From: Liolophura sinensis
Taxonomy: Eukaryota > Mollusca > Polyplacophora > Chitonida > Chitonidae
Assembly: GCF_032854445.1 (NCBI RefSeq)
Contig: NC_088305.1
Coordinates: forward strand, 25,739,026-25,803,025
Length of the DNA: 64,000 bases
Reading direction: 5' to 3'
The notes under the pieces were generated by a model. The model was not told the origin of the DNA, did not search any database, and saw only the letters and a list, made by a program, of their open reading frames with translations. A program made the translations under genes and the position numbers. Positions 24,661 through 36,505 of the stretch are shown in pieces (the first letter of the stretch is position 1; each line of letters starts with the position of its first letter).

Positions 24661-26020
24661 GAAGAATTTGAAACATTTCCGTGAGCATGAAAACAGAGAT
24701 ACTTCGTATTTGCTAAAAGTCGACATCAAAGTAAATTTATCTCTATATTGACTCAAATCCACCCAAGCAAATATAGATACCCTCATATATGTCAACATTT
24801 TCGGACGTGCAGAATCTACCAAAATACAATCTACTTCTCAGAAAGCAAAAAAACTGACGCAACTATACAAAATAAACTTGGTTGGCTTGGGACTAAGTAA
24901 ACTATAAGGTTAACTAAAACAACAAATTGAATCTTAACATAAGCAAGAAAAAGCTACCTGAACATAAAAAAATGAGGGATTTAAGTTCGAAAAAAATGTC
25001 AAGGAATTAGTAATATCTTCCATATATAATCTCCTGTAAATTGGCAACTCAGATAATACAATGTTTACAATGTCCTCCATATTACTGCCAGAAAAAGAAA
25101 TCAAGGATTTAACTTTGGTTGTTTAAAACACGTGATTTCTGGATGATTATGTACAGACGATATACTTTGCTTTGATAATTAGAAAAGCACGCTCAACAGT
25201 ACCGTAACGTTTCCAAAATAATGGCATGACAAGGCAAATAAATGTATAAATGTACATATCCACACCGTTACATACTCTTAGGCCGTCTCTCTCTTTCTCT
25301 CGCTCTATATATATATATATATCTGAAGATATATGTACATTTGTTTGTGTGGACTGGAGTATTTGTGCGGGCTTGTGAAGTGAGTTTCTTGTTTGCAAGA
25401 GGCTTAAAGCGATGGCCTGACGTAAATGTGGTGAGCAAATAGTGCGACAAAAACCAGCTCACGCTGAATGACTCTCTAAGTGAATTATAAGCTATCGGGA
25501 GTACAAAGTGCCGCCATGAGTCTACACGGGGTGGTCTTAGAGCCTAGGTGATAAGCCGTGTGAAGTGGTCGTAATACGGTGTGAACACTCGACAGTTCTC
25601 GGTAGTCTCCGATTAGAGCACTTCGTAGCTGTCCGATTCCGAATTCGGATCGGATGGACGCTTCTGTTTCAACGTTTTGGATCTATTTCTCGACAACAAT
25701 AACAAAAGCCGAATTTCAGATTAAAATATGCGCAATAATGATAGCAGCTTACTTGTGGTTAGCAATACAGACAAAGAGAAAAGTCAAATAAATACAAAAA
25801 TAAATAAATAATTAACAGTACCCAAAATCCCGACTGCATGCATAACATCAAAGAGGCATGGACAAAACTGAGGAAAAATACTCTCAAAAAGCAAATGTGC
25901 ACCGTTTTGTGCACGTGTTAGTACAGCTCGCAATGTACACAAGGTGTGTATCACAAGTACACAGTTTAGGTACACCATTAAAAGTGTAGGAACATAAAGA
26001 TAATGTATACAGATTCATAA
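24661..26020. other. Intergenic, no gene seen
   Basis: AT-rich. A CT/TA microsatellite lies at 25286-25322. A unique, less AT-rich stretch at 25480-25670 includes the palindrome TCCGAATTCGGA (about 25637). Confidence 0.4.
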
Positions 26021-26120
26021 TCCTGTGTAACTACGTAACAATTAATGTGTGTCTGTGGTACACATTTTGATCCTGTGTAAATATGTAACAATTAATGTGT
26101 GCCTGTGGTACACATCTTGT
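26021..26120 (+). repeat. 50-bp tandem duplication
   Basis: TCCTGTGTAACTACGTAACA at 26021 repeats from 26071 with few changes. Each copy ends in a GGTACACAT segment. Confidence 0.9.
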
Positions 26121-26400
26121 GTATTTTTGTACACAATTGCGTACAGAGAGTAAGATAAATTAGTCTTCAAATGTCTCTAAAGGGATACCGGTTGTATTAT
26201 GTCTGTCAAGTGCTTGTCGACACGAAGCATCCAGGAGAAACACCTTATATGCCTGTATACGTTTCCTCTTTTTCTTTAAGTATTTATTTATGAAATATGT
26301 ACCACAAGAAAATGTTTCAAATATGTGCCTGTATTATTATCGTAATTTGGTCTGTGCTACAAGTGTGCTACAGTTAAACATGTCTCAAAAGTCACAAGCG

Positions 26401-26500
26401 CATTCAATCTGTTAAATTTAGCAGAAAGTCTGTTATCTGAGTGATGCTAGAATGTTTATTGTTATTACAGCAGATTATTCTGTTAAATATAACACCCCCA
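26401..26500 (+). mobile_element. MITE F fragment (left half)
   Basis: CATTCAATCTGTTAAATTTA, GCAGAAAGTCTGTTATCTGA and GCAGATTATTCTGTTAAATA match the left arm of the complete F element at 31989-32251. The right arm is missing and a CA/TG microsatellite follows. Confidence 0.75.
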
Positions 26501-26730
26501 CATGCGTGTGTGTGTGTGTGTTGCAAGTTGTATTATCTATGCTACCAATATACGTATAATGTGTATTGTGTATTTGTGCAGCACTGCTTATTTATTTTTG
26601 TGCGTTTTGGCAATGTAATTCGGAAGAAAATATAAAGACTATGAACATATAATCATAACGCAGAGCATAAATTTATAATATAACATATAAATCCTCTTTA
26701 TATATAGATGTCTGTCTAAACATAACACTT

Positions 26731-26902
26731 CTGTGTTGGCTTCCTCTCCCGTGCGCGGGAAGGTCTGGCAGTAGCCTGCGGATGGTTGTGGGTTTCCCCC
26801 GGGTTCTGCCCGGTTTCCTCCCACCATAATGCTGGCCGACGTCGTATAAGTGAAGCATTCTTGAGTACGGCGTAAAACACCAATCAAATAAATAAATCAA
26901 AT
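26731..26902 (+). mobile_element. SINE family A, 5'-truncated, with TSD
   Basis: The A body from GTTGGCTTCCTCTCC to (AAAT)n is flanked by AAACATAACACTT (26718-26730) and AAACACAACACTT (26903-26915), a 13-bp duplication with one mismatch. Confidence 0.88.
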
Positions 26903-27419
26903 AAACACAACACTTAATAAAATTAAATCACACATCGCAATTCATCCATAGAAATCCACACCCATACTGCAATCCTGTGATAGTACTGTTGTCCAACCGT
27001 TAAATAGCGGGATATTTCGACGGGATGAGAGAATTAAAATGTAGCAAATAGCAAGAATCAGAAACATGTGCTGGAGGTAATGATATACACGTATATGTGC
27101 GTCTTAAATATATGCGAGATGTGAGATTTATATAACTTTTAAAAAAAATTTGAAGGAATTAACATGATTACCATCAAAACGGCTCGGGGAATATTTGCTA
27201 AAAGAGACTAAGCGTGTTAAGTTGTTAACAAAATCCCATTCATTACAGGCGGCTGAGGATAAACCGCAAATTGCCAGCAAGCACTGGGCTGAAATCCTCC
27301 GGCTGAATGTGTGTACAGCGTGTAGTCGAGCAGAAATTATACGGTGTGTGGCTTTACAGCTTAAAGGTGTAACCATTTTCCTCTTTTTATTTTCCGTCCC
27401 GTCTATAACAGTTATTAAT

Positions 27420-27720
27420 TACTACCTTTTCCTATTGATGTCACCGCCGTCCAATCGGCGTCTCTCTTGCACCGTGCGCGTGAAACTGTTCTTTCCGCTC
27501 CGACCAATCGTTGATCGGGTTACATGGTTCGGCGCGACGTTCGTGTTGGAGAATGAGCCGGAGGCTAACGGAGCGCCGTTGTGATCAGTACAGCCATGGA
27601 GAAGTATAGACGGGGTAGAGCACATTATTTACTCAGTGCGTCCGCGACACTACGCAGGTATATATTGGATCAAAAGTGGCTGTTGGAGTGAGAATCCGTG
27701 AATGAGCCTAGCTACCGATA
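27420..27720 (+). promoter_or_regulatory. Candidate promoter / 5' UTR region of the five-exon gene
   Basis: This is a GC- and CpG-richer island in AT-rich surroundings, 530-830 bp upstream of the start codon. It contains two CCAAT-type motifs on the + strand (about 27450 and 27503) and a TATA-like stretch at about 27658. CAG|GTATAT near 27655 could instead be a donor of a non-coding first exon. Position and composition are seen directly. The promoter role is inference. Confidence 0.35.
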
Positions 27721-28127
27721 CCAGTCAAACTAGGAGAGGAAAGGATTGCCACTCACTTTATGATCAACGAAACGGACCGTCAAGTTTAATGTTAGGTCTA
27801 CACCCGTTGAACTCTGATAACTGGTTAAATTTTTCCTGTCAACACAAACACGCATTGGATTGCTAATCTCTTGCTCGAGGACTTTATCACAATATTTCGT
27901 TGTTGTTGTTGTGATAACCTGACGCTAACCAATTTTTGATGTGTGCATTGAACACCTTACAGGAAAAGTTATAACCAAAGCATTGGAGTTACCATACAAA
28001 GCATTTGAAGTGAAACAATCCTATGACACAAACCCGTGTGGATGAGTTATTTGTTTTTCGCTGACAAGGCAGTGAAAGTGAAAGACAGAATTCACGTTTA
28101 GTGAGTACTGGGTGTGTTTCATTATTC

Positions 28128-28176
28128 TAAAATATATACATATATATACTATTAAATATATATATATATATATATT
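28128..28176. repeat. TA microsatellite
   Basis: Alternating TA runs lie just upstream of the gene's start codon, with a short interruption. Confidence 0.8.
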
Positions 28177-28249
28177 ACTGGAAGAGAACCTGAAATATCT
28201 CACGGTTTCTAATCGATACTAGGCAAGCTAGCACCTGTACTTTGCTGAC

Positions 28250-28715
28250 ATGGAGGGATCTAGCACATTATTTGCCCCATTTGTGTGCGGGATATTTCTG
28301 CTGTCAAGTTTATCGGCGGTCAGCGACGGCTTAATACTACATTCCAGGCCCAACACTGACCATATCATTCCCGACCCACGGGCAGAATCCAAGGAAATGC
28401 GCTGGACAGACGCGGCCTACGACTTCATCAAGAGACTGGATTGTAAAGATGTGTTTATAACGTCACCCAAAGAGTGCAAGCGTTTGATGAAAATTCCCAA
28501 GAAAAACATGAACGTCTACGTGGCCGGGCCGACGGTGTACGGTCGCTACCGTGTGAACCTTCCCGGCGAAAGCCTAACGCGCAGCGGGCCGAAAGACGGC
28601 GTGGTCGTCTTGGATCCGTACCCCAAAGCAAACTTCGGACACCTCGTCTTAGTGTTCTTCATTGAGAAAAATATAATGAGAGAAGTGTGTGAGAGGCAAG
28701 GTGGCCACTTCGCAG
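28250..28715 (+). CDS. Coding exon 1: signal peptide and N-terminal region
   Basis: Encodes residues 1-155 plus the first base of codon 156. The ATG has a favourable context (G at -3, G at +4). Residues 7-22 are hydrophobic and A-V-S before Asp26 is a plausible signal-peptidase site, so the protein should enter the secretory pathway. The n-region is unusual in having no basic residue. The rest is compact and protein-like, with cysteines at 65, 76 and 147, a segment VYVAGPTVYGRYRVNLPGE (89-107), and a hydrophobic run around 132-138. I do not recognise a named domain here. The exon ends at CAG|GTAAGT (donor 28716), a near-perfect splice donor; read-through reaches a stop at 28721-28723. Base composition is clearly more GC-rich than the flanking DNA, which supports coding status. 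Confidence 0.85.
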
Positions 28716-30085
28716 GTAAGTAATAATACATAGTACTATAGTATTAACGGTGTATTCAAGAGCAGAAATGCCCTATCTGACTAAATGCTGCTAATGTCCC
28801 AGTCAACCGTGGAAGCAAATCGGAGTAGTAGGCATGGAATAAACGTGTTAACAGAGTACAGTAAACTGTGTTAATACACTAGAACACTGTGAGTAATTGA
28901 TGCCATGGCGTGGGAGCACACAGTAAATAGTATACGGTGTTCTACTAAACATGGGTGTACGGTGACAAAACACCAGAGTAAACGACACCGTGTCGACATC
29001 AGAATCAAACACCAGAGTAATCAATGTTAAGGCATCAGAGTAATGGGCGCGTTTACACCTAGGCCAAAGAGTAGGCCTTATCGGTGTTTACGCATCAGTG
29101 TTAACGGTGTTTACAATTTACTGTGACACAGTATATTAATCTAACGTCTTTTGGTGTCCAGGCATATGTGTTAATTTAACCACAATGCTGTACTGCATTC
29201 ACACAGTGAATAGTTCTGTTCTTGCACGAGGCTATTCAGGTCTGTCTACATTCAACTATTTCATTGAGGTATATGAACCGCAGGTTTGGGACCACTCTGG
29301 CGACCTGTCCGGCGGTTCAGTACGCACCACACATGGCTGGAGGGATCTATAAGCATCACTGACATTATGTACGCCTCTCTGGCTTAGGTGGTGAAAACTC
29401 TGACTCGCTCTCGCGATCAGTCCGTTGACTACTGAGATCGTATATTCGAATTGCTGTTTCGTCTGTCTTTTAGGTCCATATTTTACTCAAGGCACAACCA
29501 TTTCCCCCCACCCATAAATCTGACCGACGTCATTTGAAGCAAAAAAATTCTTAAGCACGGTGTTGTTAAAACAACAGATCAATCGGTTATGTTTTATCCC
29601 ATATATGGTACTTAGATGTATAAAATAAGAGAAGAATTAAAGCAAATGAATTTACATTTATATACAGATATTCAACCTTGGCAATACATTAGTAATTTGG
29701 TAAAAAATCTGCATGCTTTCTATGCATGTTTTCTATTCCGCGCCTGATTTTTGTCATTGAAAATTGATGATTTTTTTTCTCTTTAACGTGAAACCAGCGT
29801 AAATTTTTTGGTGTAGGAGAATTTGCGCTAATTATGTATATGAAACTTACATTTAGCTATTCTGAAGGCGTTTCAGTTTTCGGTTTACGATTGAGCTGTT
29901 GTCAAATGGCAATGTCACATTTAGTTACAGTATTACATACTATTGGTATGCTTTTGGATACAGAACTTCAAACGTCAAGAAACCTTCACTACACACTAGT
30001 ATGGCTTTATCGTATGCGTTACGCGGTCAGATTCACTGTCAGAACTTGTTAGACATGTTATTCGTAAAGATTTTGTATACCGTTT
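28716..30085. other. Start of intron 1
   Basis: After the donor there is a stretch with repeated ACACCAGAGTAA and GTGTTTAC-like words (28880-29130) of no clear period. A very degenerate SINE A (+) lies at about 29480-29600 (ATTCTTAAGCACGGTG). Confidence 0.4.
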
Positions 30086-30352
30086 GTATATAACACCATC
30101 TGTATATAACACCATTTGTAAATAACACCATCTTTAAATAACACCATCTGTAAATAGCACCATCTGCAAACAACACCATCTGTAAAAAATTCCATTTGTA
30201 AACAATACCACTTGTAAATAACACCATCTTTAAAAAAACATCATTTGTAAATAACACAATTTGTAAATAACATCATTTGTAAATAACGCAATCTGTGAAT
30301 AACACCATCTGTAAATAACACCATCTGTAAATAACACCATCTGTAAACAACA
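30086..30352 (+). repeat. 16-bp minisatellite, about 16 units
   Basis: TAAATAACACCATCTG repeats with period 16 and scattered substitutions. The array lies in intron 1, next to an element D copy. Confidence 0.92.
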
Positions 30353-30357
30353 GTGTA

Positions 30358-30665
30358 AAAGACTACAGCATACACTGTGTAAAACCAGAGCACTAATTTA
30401 CTTGATTTATTCGTGCAGTACTCCAGAATATTTCACTTTTTATACTGCGGCTAACATTACGGTATGAGGAAACTGGGCAGAGCTGGGGGGAAACCAGAGT
30501 TTTGATGACACTGTGATGGTGATAGTTGGTCAATGCTCACACGTAACCCGTGGTATCAGACATGTTGTCCATTAACCTCATTTACAGGGTTTTATTCTAA
30601 CTGTTGCTACATAAAGGCTTAAATTGTAGTATCTTAGACAGCCGTACCATGATGACAGTTGTTTA
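30358..30665 (-). mobile_element. Element D copy interrupted by SINE A
   Basis: D antisense before the insert ends GTGTAAAACCAGAG. After it, D resumes with GTGATGGTGATAGTTGG and GGTTTTATTCTAACTGTTGC. Confidence 0.7.
30391..30490 (-). mobile_element. SINE family A, truncated, nested in D
   Basis: Degenerate A tail and body (GTACTCCAGAATATTTCAC) between AAACCAGAG at 30382-30390 and 30491-30499. The 9-bp duplication partly overlaps what SINE A itself could supply, so it is less secure than the others. Confidence 0.65.
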
Positions 30666-31009
30666 ACAGGTGGGCGTATTCACAGGTTTAGACATTCTCC
30701 CGTACTCTGAGGGTACACTCATCTCCAAAGCAGTTATAACCCACGTAATTCTGTAAACCACAGTCTTTGTTCAAATTGCAATATTGCTAGGTTCATTTTT
30801 TTATCCTAAGGCTTGCACCTCTAAACTCTGATCTTGGGAATATACATATCGTATAATTCGTCTTGCTGTATAGACGTGGAAATGTACAAGACAGTCTGTG
30901 ATATCTGGCGTGTTATGGAGCCCTACGTTTCTGCATATAATGCTAAAACTGAATAGAAAAAAAAAGTGCAGGGATAGTAAAAAAAACCTGAGCAGCGATG
31001 ATAAGTACT

Positions 31010-31090
31010 TTGGCTGGAGCAGAAATAGATAAGAAATGATGCAGTGATGTTAAATGTAATTTATAAGACATCACTATACTCTAGGGCTAA
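31010..31090 (-). mobile_element. Element D fragment
   Basis: GATGCAGTGATGTTAAATGT and TTATAAGACATCACTATACT match the end of D in antisense. Confidence 0.5.
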
Positions 31091-31299
31091 CAACATTGCA
31101 CTGCATATCGTGGTTTCCCCACGTTTACTGCTCGTGGGGCCTTGGTGACGACGCTCGCGTGGCCTTTGGCGTAACCTTACCTTCGCTGAAGACCACTTGT
31201 CTTCCATCAATGTGACGTGAGTATCCGTCCCTTACATGTCGAAATGTTCGTCAGTATCTTGCCAAAGTCCGGTGATTATTTCAACCCAAAATGAAAAAC

Positions 31300-31376
31300 G
31301 ATCGCCGTCGTATTGTATGAGTGAAAAATTCTTGAATATGGCGTTAAACGACAGTCAGATAAATAAATAAATCAAA
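31300..31376 (+). mobile_element. SINE family A, 3' fragment
   Basis: GTCGTATTGTATGAGTG, TTCTTGAATATGGCGTTAAA and an (AAAT)n tail. Confidence 0.65.
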
Positions 31377-31988
31377 TACAAAACGCGGTAATTCTTCAAG
31401 CCATCGCGCATACATACAATGTTATATAATGCCGAGCTAGTGACCATGCCTTCGAAGAAATAATTTAGGCTTGAACGCCAATGATTGACACTTATCTAAT
31501 TTCCCGTGTGTATCGCAAATCAGCCTAGTATTTTATTGGCATTTCCTGCCTTGTTATATGGGAAAAAAACTTTGAAATTTGGTTGATTTTTGTTACCTCG
31601 AACACTAAACAAATGCGTTAATATTTTAGTGCTTTGTTGGATGGGCCCGAAGTTTGATATATGTAGATGCAAATTTTGTAAATGTTTATTTTGCGTGATA
31701 TATTATGTATTGGCACACAATTTCTGAATATGTTTCACAAATGCATTTAGGCTCCATTGTAGCTCTTGTGTAGTATGTTTCCCTTTCCCATATCAAGCGT
31801 AATTTAAGTCATGCGTTGTGGGAAATTTGCTAAATACAAAACTCGAATTTTTAATCAAGTGTTTGATGAATATTCATCGCCCAGTGAAGCCTGCGCGTAA
31901 TGTACAGACTTCAAAAGGGCGAATATGTAATTAAGTAAAGCGAATGCACCGTGATATATTTTATCATCAGACAATCTATCAGAAGTTT
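31377..31988. other. Intron 1, unique AT-rich DNA
   Basis: No repeat family and no coding signal recognised. Confidence 0.4.
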
Positions 31989-32251
31989 TACATTCAAAAA
32001 CTTAATCTGTTGATTTTAACAGAAAGTCTGTTGTCTGAGTCACGTTAGAGTGTATTCTGCTATTGCAGCAGACTGTTCTGTAAAATATAACACACATATT
32101 CTATTAATTTAACACAAAAATTCTATTGGACTAACAGGATACTAGTGTTGAATATGACGCAATATTGTGTTATAACAACAGAATACATTCTAGCGCCACT
32201 CAGACAACAGACTTTCTGTTAAAATTAACTGATTAATATTTTGAGTGTAGG
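31989..32251. mobile_element. MITE F, complete, about 262 bp with inverted repeats of about 80 bp
   Basis: The left arm CATTCAAAAACTTAATCTGT, AACAGAAAGTCTGTTGTCTG is mirrored by the right arm when read in reverse complement: CACTCAAAATATTAATCAGT, AACAGAAAGTCTGTTGTCTG. There is no coding capacity. The structure fits a non-autonomous DNA transposon. TA dinucleotides flank the CATTCAAAA and TTTTGAGTG ends, but the target duplication is not secure. Further copies begin at 26401 and 63976. Confidence 0.88.
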
Positions 32252-34324
32252 TCGTTTAGTGTAAGAGTGTTTACGTTTTGCTCAAGGATATTCCGCTGAT
32301 GCATATATGTTTCGTACGGATTTTTGCACGGTAGGCCAGAGAATAATTGCGAAAAACAAAATGTCCAGTTTACTGCACCCAGAAAACCTCATCGTATCCG
32401 TGAAAAGAGACGTTCAGCGCAATATACAGCACAGATAATCCTACGTTGTTAGGTTCATTATCATTAGTCTATTGTTCACAAGGCCGTGATGACGTCACGC
32501 CGTGATGACGTCACGAACAAACCCTCCGCGAGTTCCTGGCTAACAGAGAACCGTGTAAGAAACTCCCCCGCTGAGAACAAGTGTTTCACTCTTCTTGAGT
32601 GAACACGTGAGTGAACTGGGCTCCACACTGTAGGTGTGCCAACACTTCCCCTTGTGTACAGGGCTACACGGAGAGCCATCTACACAGTACAGGTGTCCCC
32701 CATTATGCGGCTAATAGATTTTATAGCTGGATATTGCTCGGTATTGACTTCCGCTCTGAATGCAGCATAACGACACACACGGAAAACCAGACATGACGGA
32801 ATCATTTTTCTTCTCGAGATCCCGATTTCTACAGGGCAAGCACTGGGATAAATATTTTAAGTACAGTCTCGTACCACCCAGGCTTTTGACGTTCTCGGCG
32901 AAGGTTCGGCAACTGTGTTCTTAAGGCGACTACATAGCGATCTCTGCCATCAAAAGCTGCCATTATTCTTTACCGTGATTCTTTAGAATTCCATCCCCCC
33001 CTCCCGATTTCAATTAATTTAGCTGCTGAATCACCTAACGGTTGATGAAGTGGCAAACATTAAAATCGAGCTGTGAATTATTATTATTGACGTGGAATTT
33101 TATGTTTGTCCATTCAGTGAGTTAATGATTGACCATTTAAATCAACCAAACAAGTAATTAGTGAATGCATCAGACAGTTAATAAACCAGTTGCCTAGAAG
33201 ATGGAGAACAGAAGTCAAAACCTTCATGACAACCACCGAGCTCACTTTTTGATGTCCTCCATTTCCTGTACGCTCACACATGAATGGCGTGGAGACTTTG
33301 GTGTTGTTTGACTGTCAAAATGGCTGCTTTTTACACCACAGATATTTTCTCCATGTCTTGCCTTGAAAACCAGGTGACCATTGAGATTTTCATACGACCA
33401 CATGGAACTTAAATTTCCGGAACGTGTGGTAAAAGGTACAAACCGCAGACAATATGATCTCGACGGGACGTATACGTGAATGTATAGGGTTAACAGCATG
33501 AAAACACTAACTGAGGCTGCCTGCTGGTGGGGTATGCATGTGCAACAGGGACTTGTGACTTGTTCACGTGAAGTTCTCAAAGTATCCTGTACGCTATTAT
33601 GCCATCTAGATAATATGGAATATCTTTTCGCTCACGTTAAGTATGATACCTCCAAGGCGAACATTTTAACATTGCAATTTACGAAAGCATATTGACTTTG
33701 CCAGTGTAGAGATAAATCCCCACTAATTCATCGTACACATGTATAAGTCGGAACGCCGAAAACGCTTCATAAAAGAAACGAGTCGCGCAGTTTTACAGCT
33801 TTGTAGATAGTTGTTTTTTGGCATACACCACAAATTTTCACTTACACAACGGGGTTGAGTTTCATGGGTGCATATACGCGGCCAGACTCATGTGGGTACA
33901 TGAAATTGACATCATGTCCAATGTAAACTGCAGTCCATTTACGCGTCTCACCATCTACCTTTAAGCCAGCGTCGTAATACTGAAGGCAGCGTCTTAAAAC
34001 TTACGTCAAAAATTCAAACATCTCTACAATTAAAATGTTTTGCTGTAGAACGTTTGCATGTTGTACACTTATTCTTTACTACAAAACAATGTACTAACTA
34101 CACTTTGAGTTCCTTTCTATTCTGAGTTTGGCTGTTCAAGTACTTGAAATTTATGATTAAGCAATATTCAGTTGCTTGATAAATACAAGCTCTGGATTCG
34201 ATTCTGTGACATCACTTGTCATGAGCCAGTCAGCTGCGACGAGAGTTACGCTTTAGAGGACTGAGCCAGCGAAGACTTGTATTAGGGTACATGTATTACG
34301 CAGTCCGCGCTCCATATTCATTCT
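32252..34324. other. Intron 1, mostly unique DNA
   Basis: Contains the paired CRE-like sites at 32490-32513 (listed separately) and short chance frames only. Confidence 0.4.
32490..32513. promoter_or_regulatory. Two CRE palindromes TGACGTCA, 16 bp apart
   Basis: GTGATGACGTCACG occurs twice in tandem. TGACGTCA is the established consensus for CREB/ATF factors. It lies inside intron 1, so an enhancer or internal promoter is possible but not shown. Confidence 0.45.
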
Positions 34325-34575
34325 GTTTATTTGCTTGGTTTGTGTTTGACGCTATACACAAGAATGTTTCACTTATATGACGGCGGTCAGGTTCACGCGT
34401 AGAGAATAACGTGGAATGTCCGAAGAAAACCCAAGCCCTTCGTCAAGTACTTGAAAAACCTCTTAACCAATAAAGCAGCAACAGGAACAGCGAGAACTGG
34501 ATTCGAACTCGTGAACTCTGTGGCCAAGGATCTGATGGTCGCAGTATTCAAGCGCCTTAACCATACGAGCCTGGT
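34325..34575 (-). mobile_element. SINE family A, diverged
   Basis: Tail side AAGAATGTTTCACTTATATG and a tRNA-like head in antisense (TGGATTCGAACTCGTGAAC, then GCGCCTTAACCATACGAGCC). The middle is replaced by unrelated sequence. Confidence 0.65.
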
Positions 34576-34654
34576 TTAGAGATATCTGTATGTTCCATGT
34601 TGTTCTCTTACTACACTATTTTGAAAGCTGGACTGTTTCGTGCCCTACTAAAAC

Positions 34655-34820
34655 ATCCATTTTCGTTAAAACATCCACTTCAAAGTCGAGAGACCTGGGA
34701 TCAAATCCGTGTTGGGCCATATCAAAGGCTTTAAAAATGGTACGTATTGCTGTCTTGGCGCTCAGCACTGAGAGATTAGAACAAGGAATCAGGACTGCTT
34801 GGATGGTCAGATGTATGAGC
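34655..34820 (+). mobile_element. SINE family C, diverged
   Basis: GGGATCAAATCCGTGTTGGG (B-box-like) and GGCGCTCAGCACTGAGAGAT match the C body at 15990-16250. Confidence 0.6.
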
Positions 34821-35439
34821 ATGCATACATCTACTATTTTGAAAGCTAAATATATAGCTGTCAACTTGTCGGTTAGAAAGCATCTTTGTGATCATTGTTG
34901 AACAGGATTAAGTGCAAACGATATTCTATGTACGGTTGCCTTGTGCAGCAACTAGCCAGTGTACTTAGCACATAAAATATGCCAAAGTCGAATGCCGAGT
35001 TTAAAAGTATTACTGTAACATTAAACTAACATATCTATTGAGCTGTTAAACAGGCGGTCGGTATTGTGTGAGATCCACTAGGCTTATTTCAGTCTACATT
35101 CAGGGCCTGGTAGAATTGTATAAGAACTGCTCATTCTGTTAAAAAACAGAGCTTTAAATTATTAGTTGTATTTTTAGATTCACGTATTTTACATAATCTT
35201 TTTAAAGAGAGAAACATGGCCTTATTTTCGAGATGACCTGGTATTCTGTACTTGTTGACGTGGAACTGACCCGCAGCGTTCGTTAAGAAAAAGACGATTT
35301 TGTATGTATTTGGCTGAGCATATCCATGTGGCAGATGTCTACTCAAGCATATTATTCGAAATGACGACGGTGTAATATGTTGAAGATGGCATACATCTGT
35401 TCTGGTTTTCGTTTGTGCGAGGATTTCTTCTAATACAAT
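34821..35439. other. Intron 1, no feature seen
   Basis: Unique AT-rich DNA. Confidence 0.4.
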
Positions 35440-35705
35440 GAAATATAATTAAAGACATACAACATAGGGAGTAAAACCACAGTAAAACAATAACGACATT
35501 ATGAGATTTGGCAAATGGTCACACGTAACCGGTGAAATAAGGTCTCTTGTCGGTTTACTCCGGTTTGGGTTTTATTCTAACTGTTCATGTAAATGTTTAA
35601 ATAACGACAAATTACACACCCCCTAGCACCCTAGCTTAAAAAGAATTATGTTAAAAAACCCCACTGATGTTAATTACATTTTACTGGACGTCACCGGCAT
35701 GTAAT
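35440..35705 (-). mobile_element. Element D copy
   Basis: ATATAATTAAAGACATACAA, AATGGTCACACGTAACCGGT, GGGTTTTATTCTAACTGTTC and ACACCCCCTAGCACC are in D order, antisense. Confidence 0.8.
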
Positions 35706-36244
35706 GTTCATAATTCATATGCTACCATTAAAACGATGTAAAGGGGCCAAGCCGCGGGGTCTGTGAAGCATATATTGGGGGAGATAGTTTGGAGGTGCAT
35801 ATCTAACTGGTCGACGGTATAGATCAGACACAACACCACCTGTGCATACCTTGATGTCGAATCAGACACGTTTGTACCAGCCGACCTCGATGAATTAGAG
35901 ATTCTGGGGCCTGGTTTCACCCAGCACTCTTAACGTTAACTACCACGGCAATCAGTACTGTAGGAATTACGTCGTCGTGGTAGTTGCGAGCTCGTAACAC
36001 TAAGAGAGCTTCTTGAAACTGAGCCCTGGTCGATAAAGGCTTGTTTAATTCTCAGAACAACATTCAACAAACAGCGGGTATCAATACAACAGTGTACATT
36101 ACCTTTAACTTTTCGACACGGCTCAATAATAATACCTGGAGCACATCCGTGAGAGATTTATTATGTAACATTACGCTCCTCCTCACAGATATACACGAAA
36201 TGTGGTTCATTAGCATTGTTATCATGTTCTTTTTTAATGCGACG

Positions 36245-36505
36245 AATATACAGCATTTTGAGCAAATTTAGACCAGTGATGAATAAATTAGAAATAAACT
36301 AATAAATTGATGTTAACATCACTGCATTTTCTTTGATCTAATTCCGCTTAAGCAGAGGTGCTCGGTTTGTCAAAGTTGCTCCTTTCAAAGCTTCTACGTG
36401 TACAATCAGAGTAACACGTATTAAATTGGTAAGAGGTAAGATTTCACCGGTTACGTGTGGCTATTTGCCAGACATATGTCACACTGCCTTCGCTACCCTA
36501 GTATT
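36245..36505 (+). mobile_element. Element D copy, diverged
   Basis: ACAGCATTTTGAGCAAATTT, GATGTTAACATCACTGCATT and TTTCACCGGTTACGTGTGGC in order. Confidence 0.7.

Noticed and set aside
27195-27584. 129-codon frame (+) upstream of the gene as a separate protein
   Set aside because: It spans the CpG-rich promoter-like region and has no domain. Openness is explained by composition.
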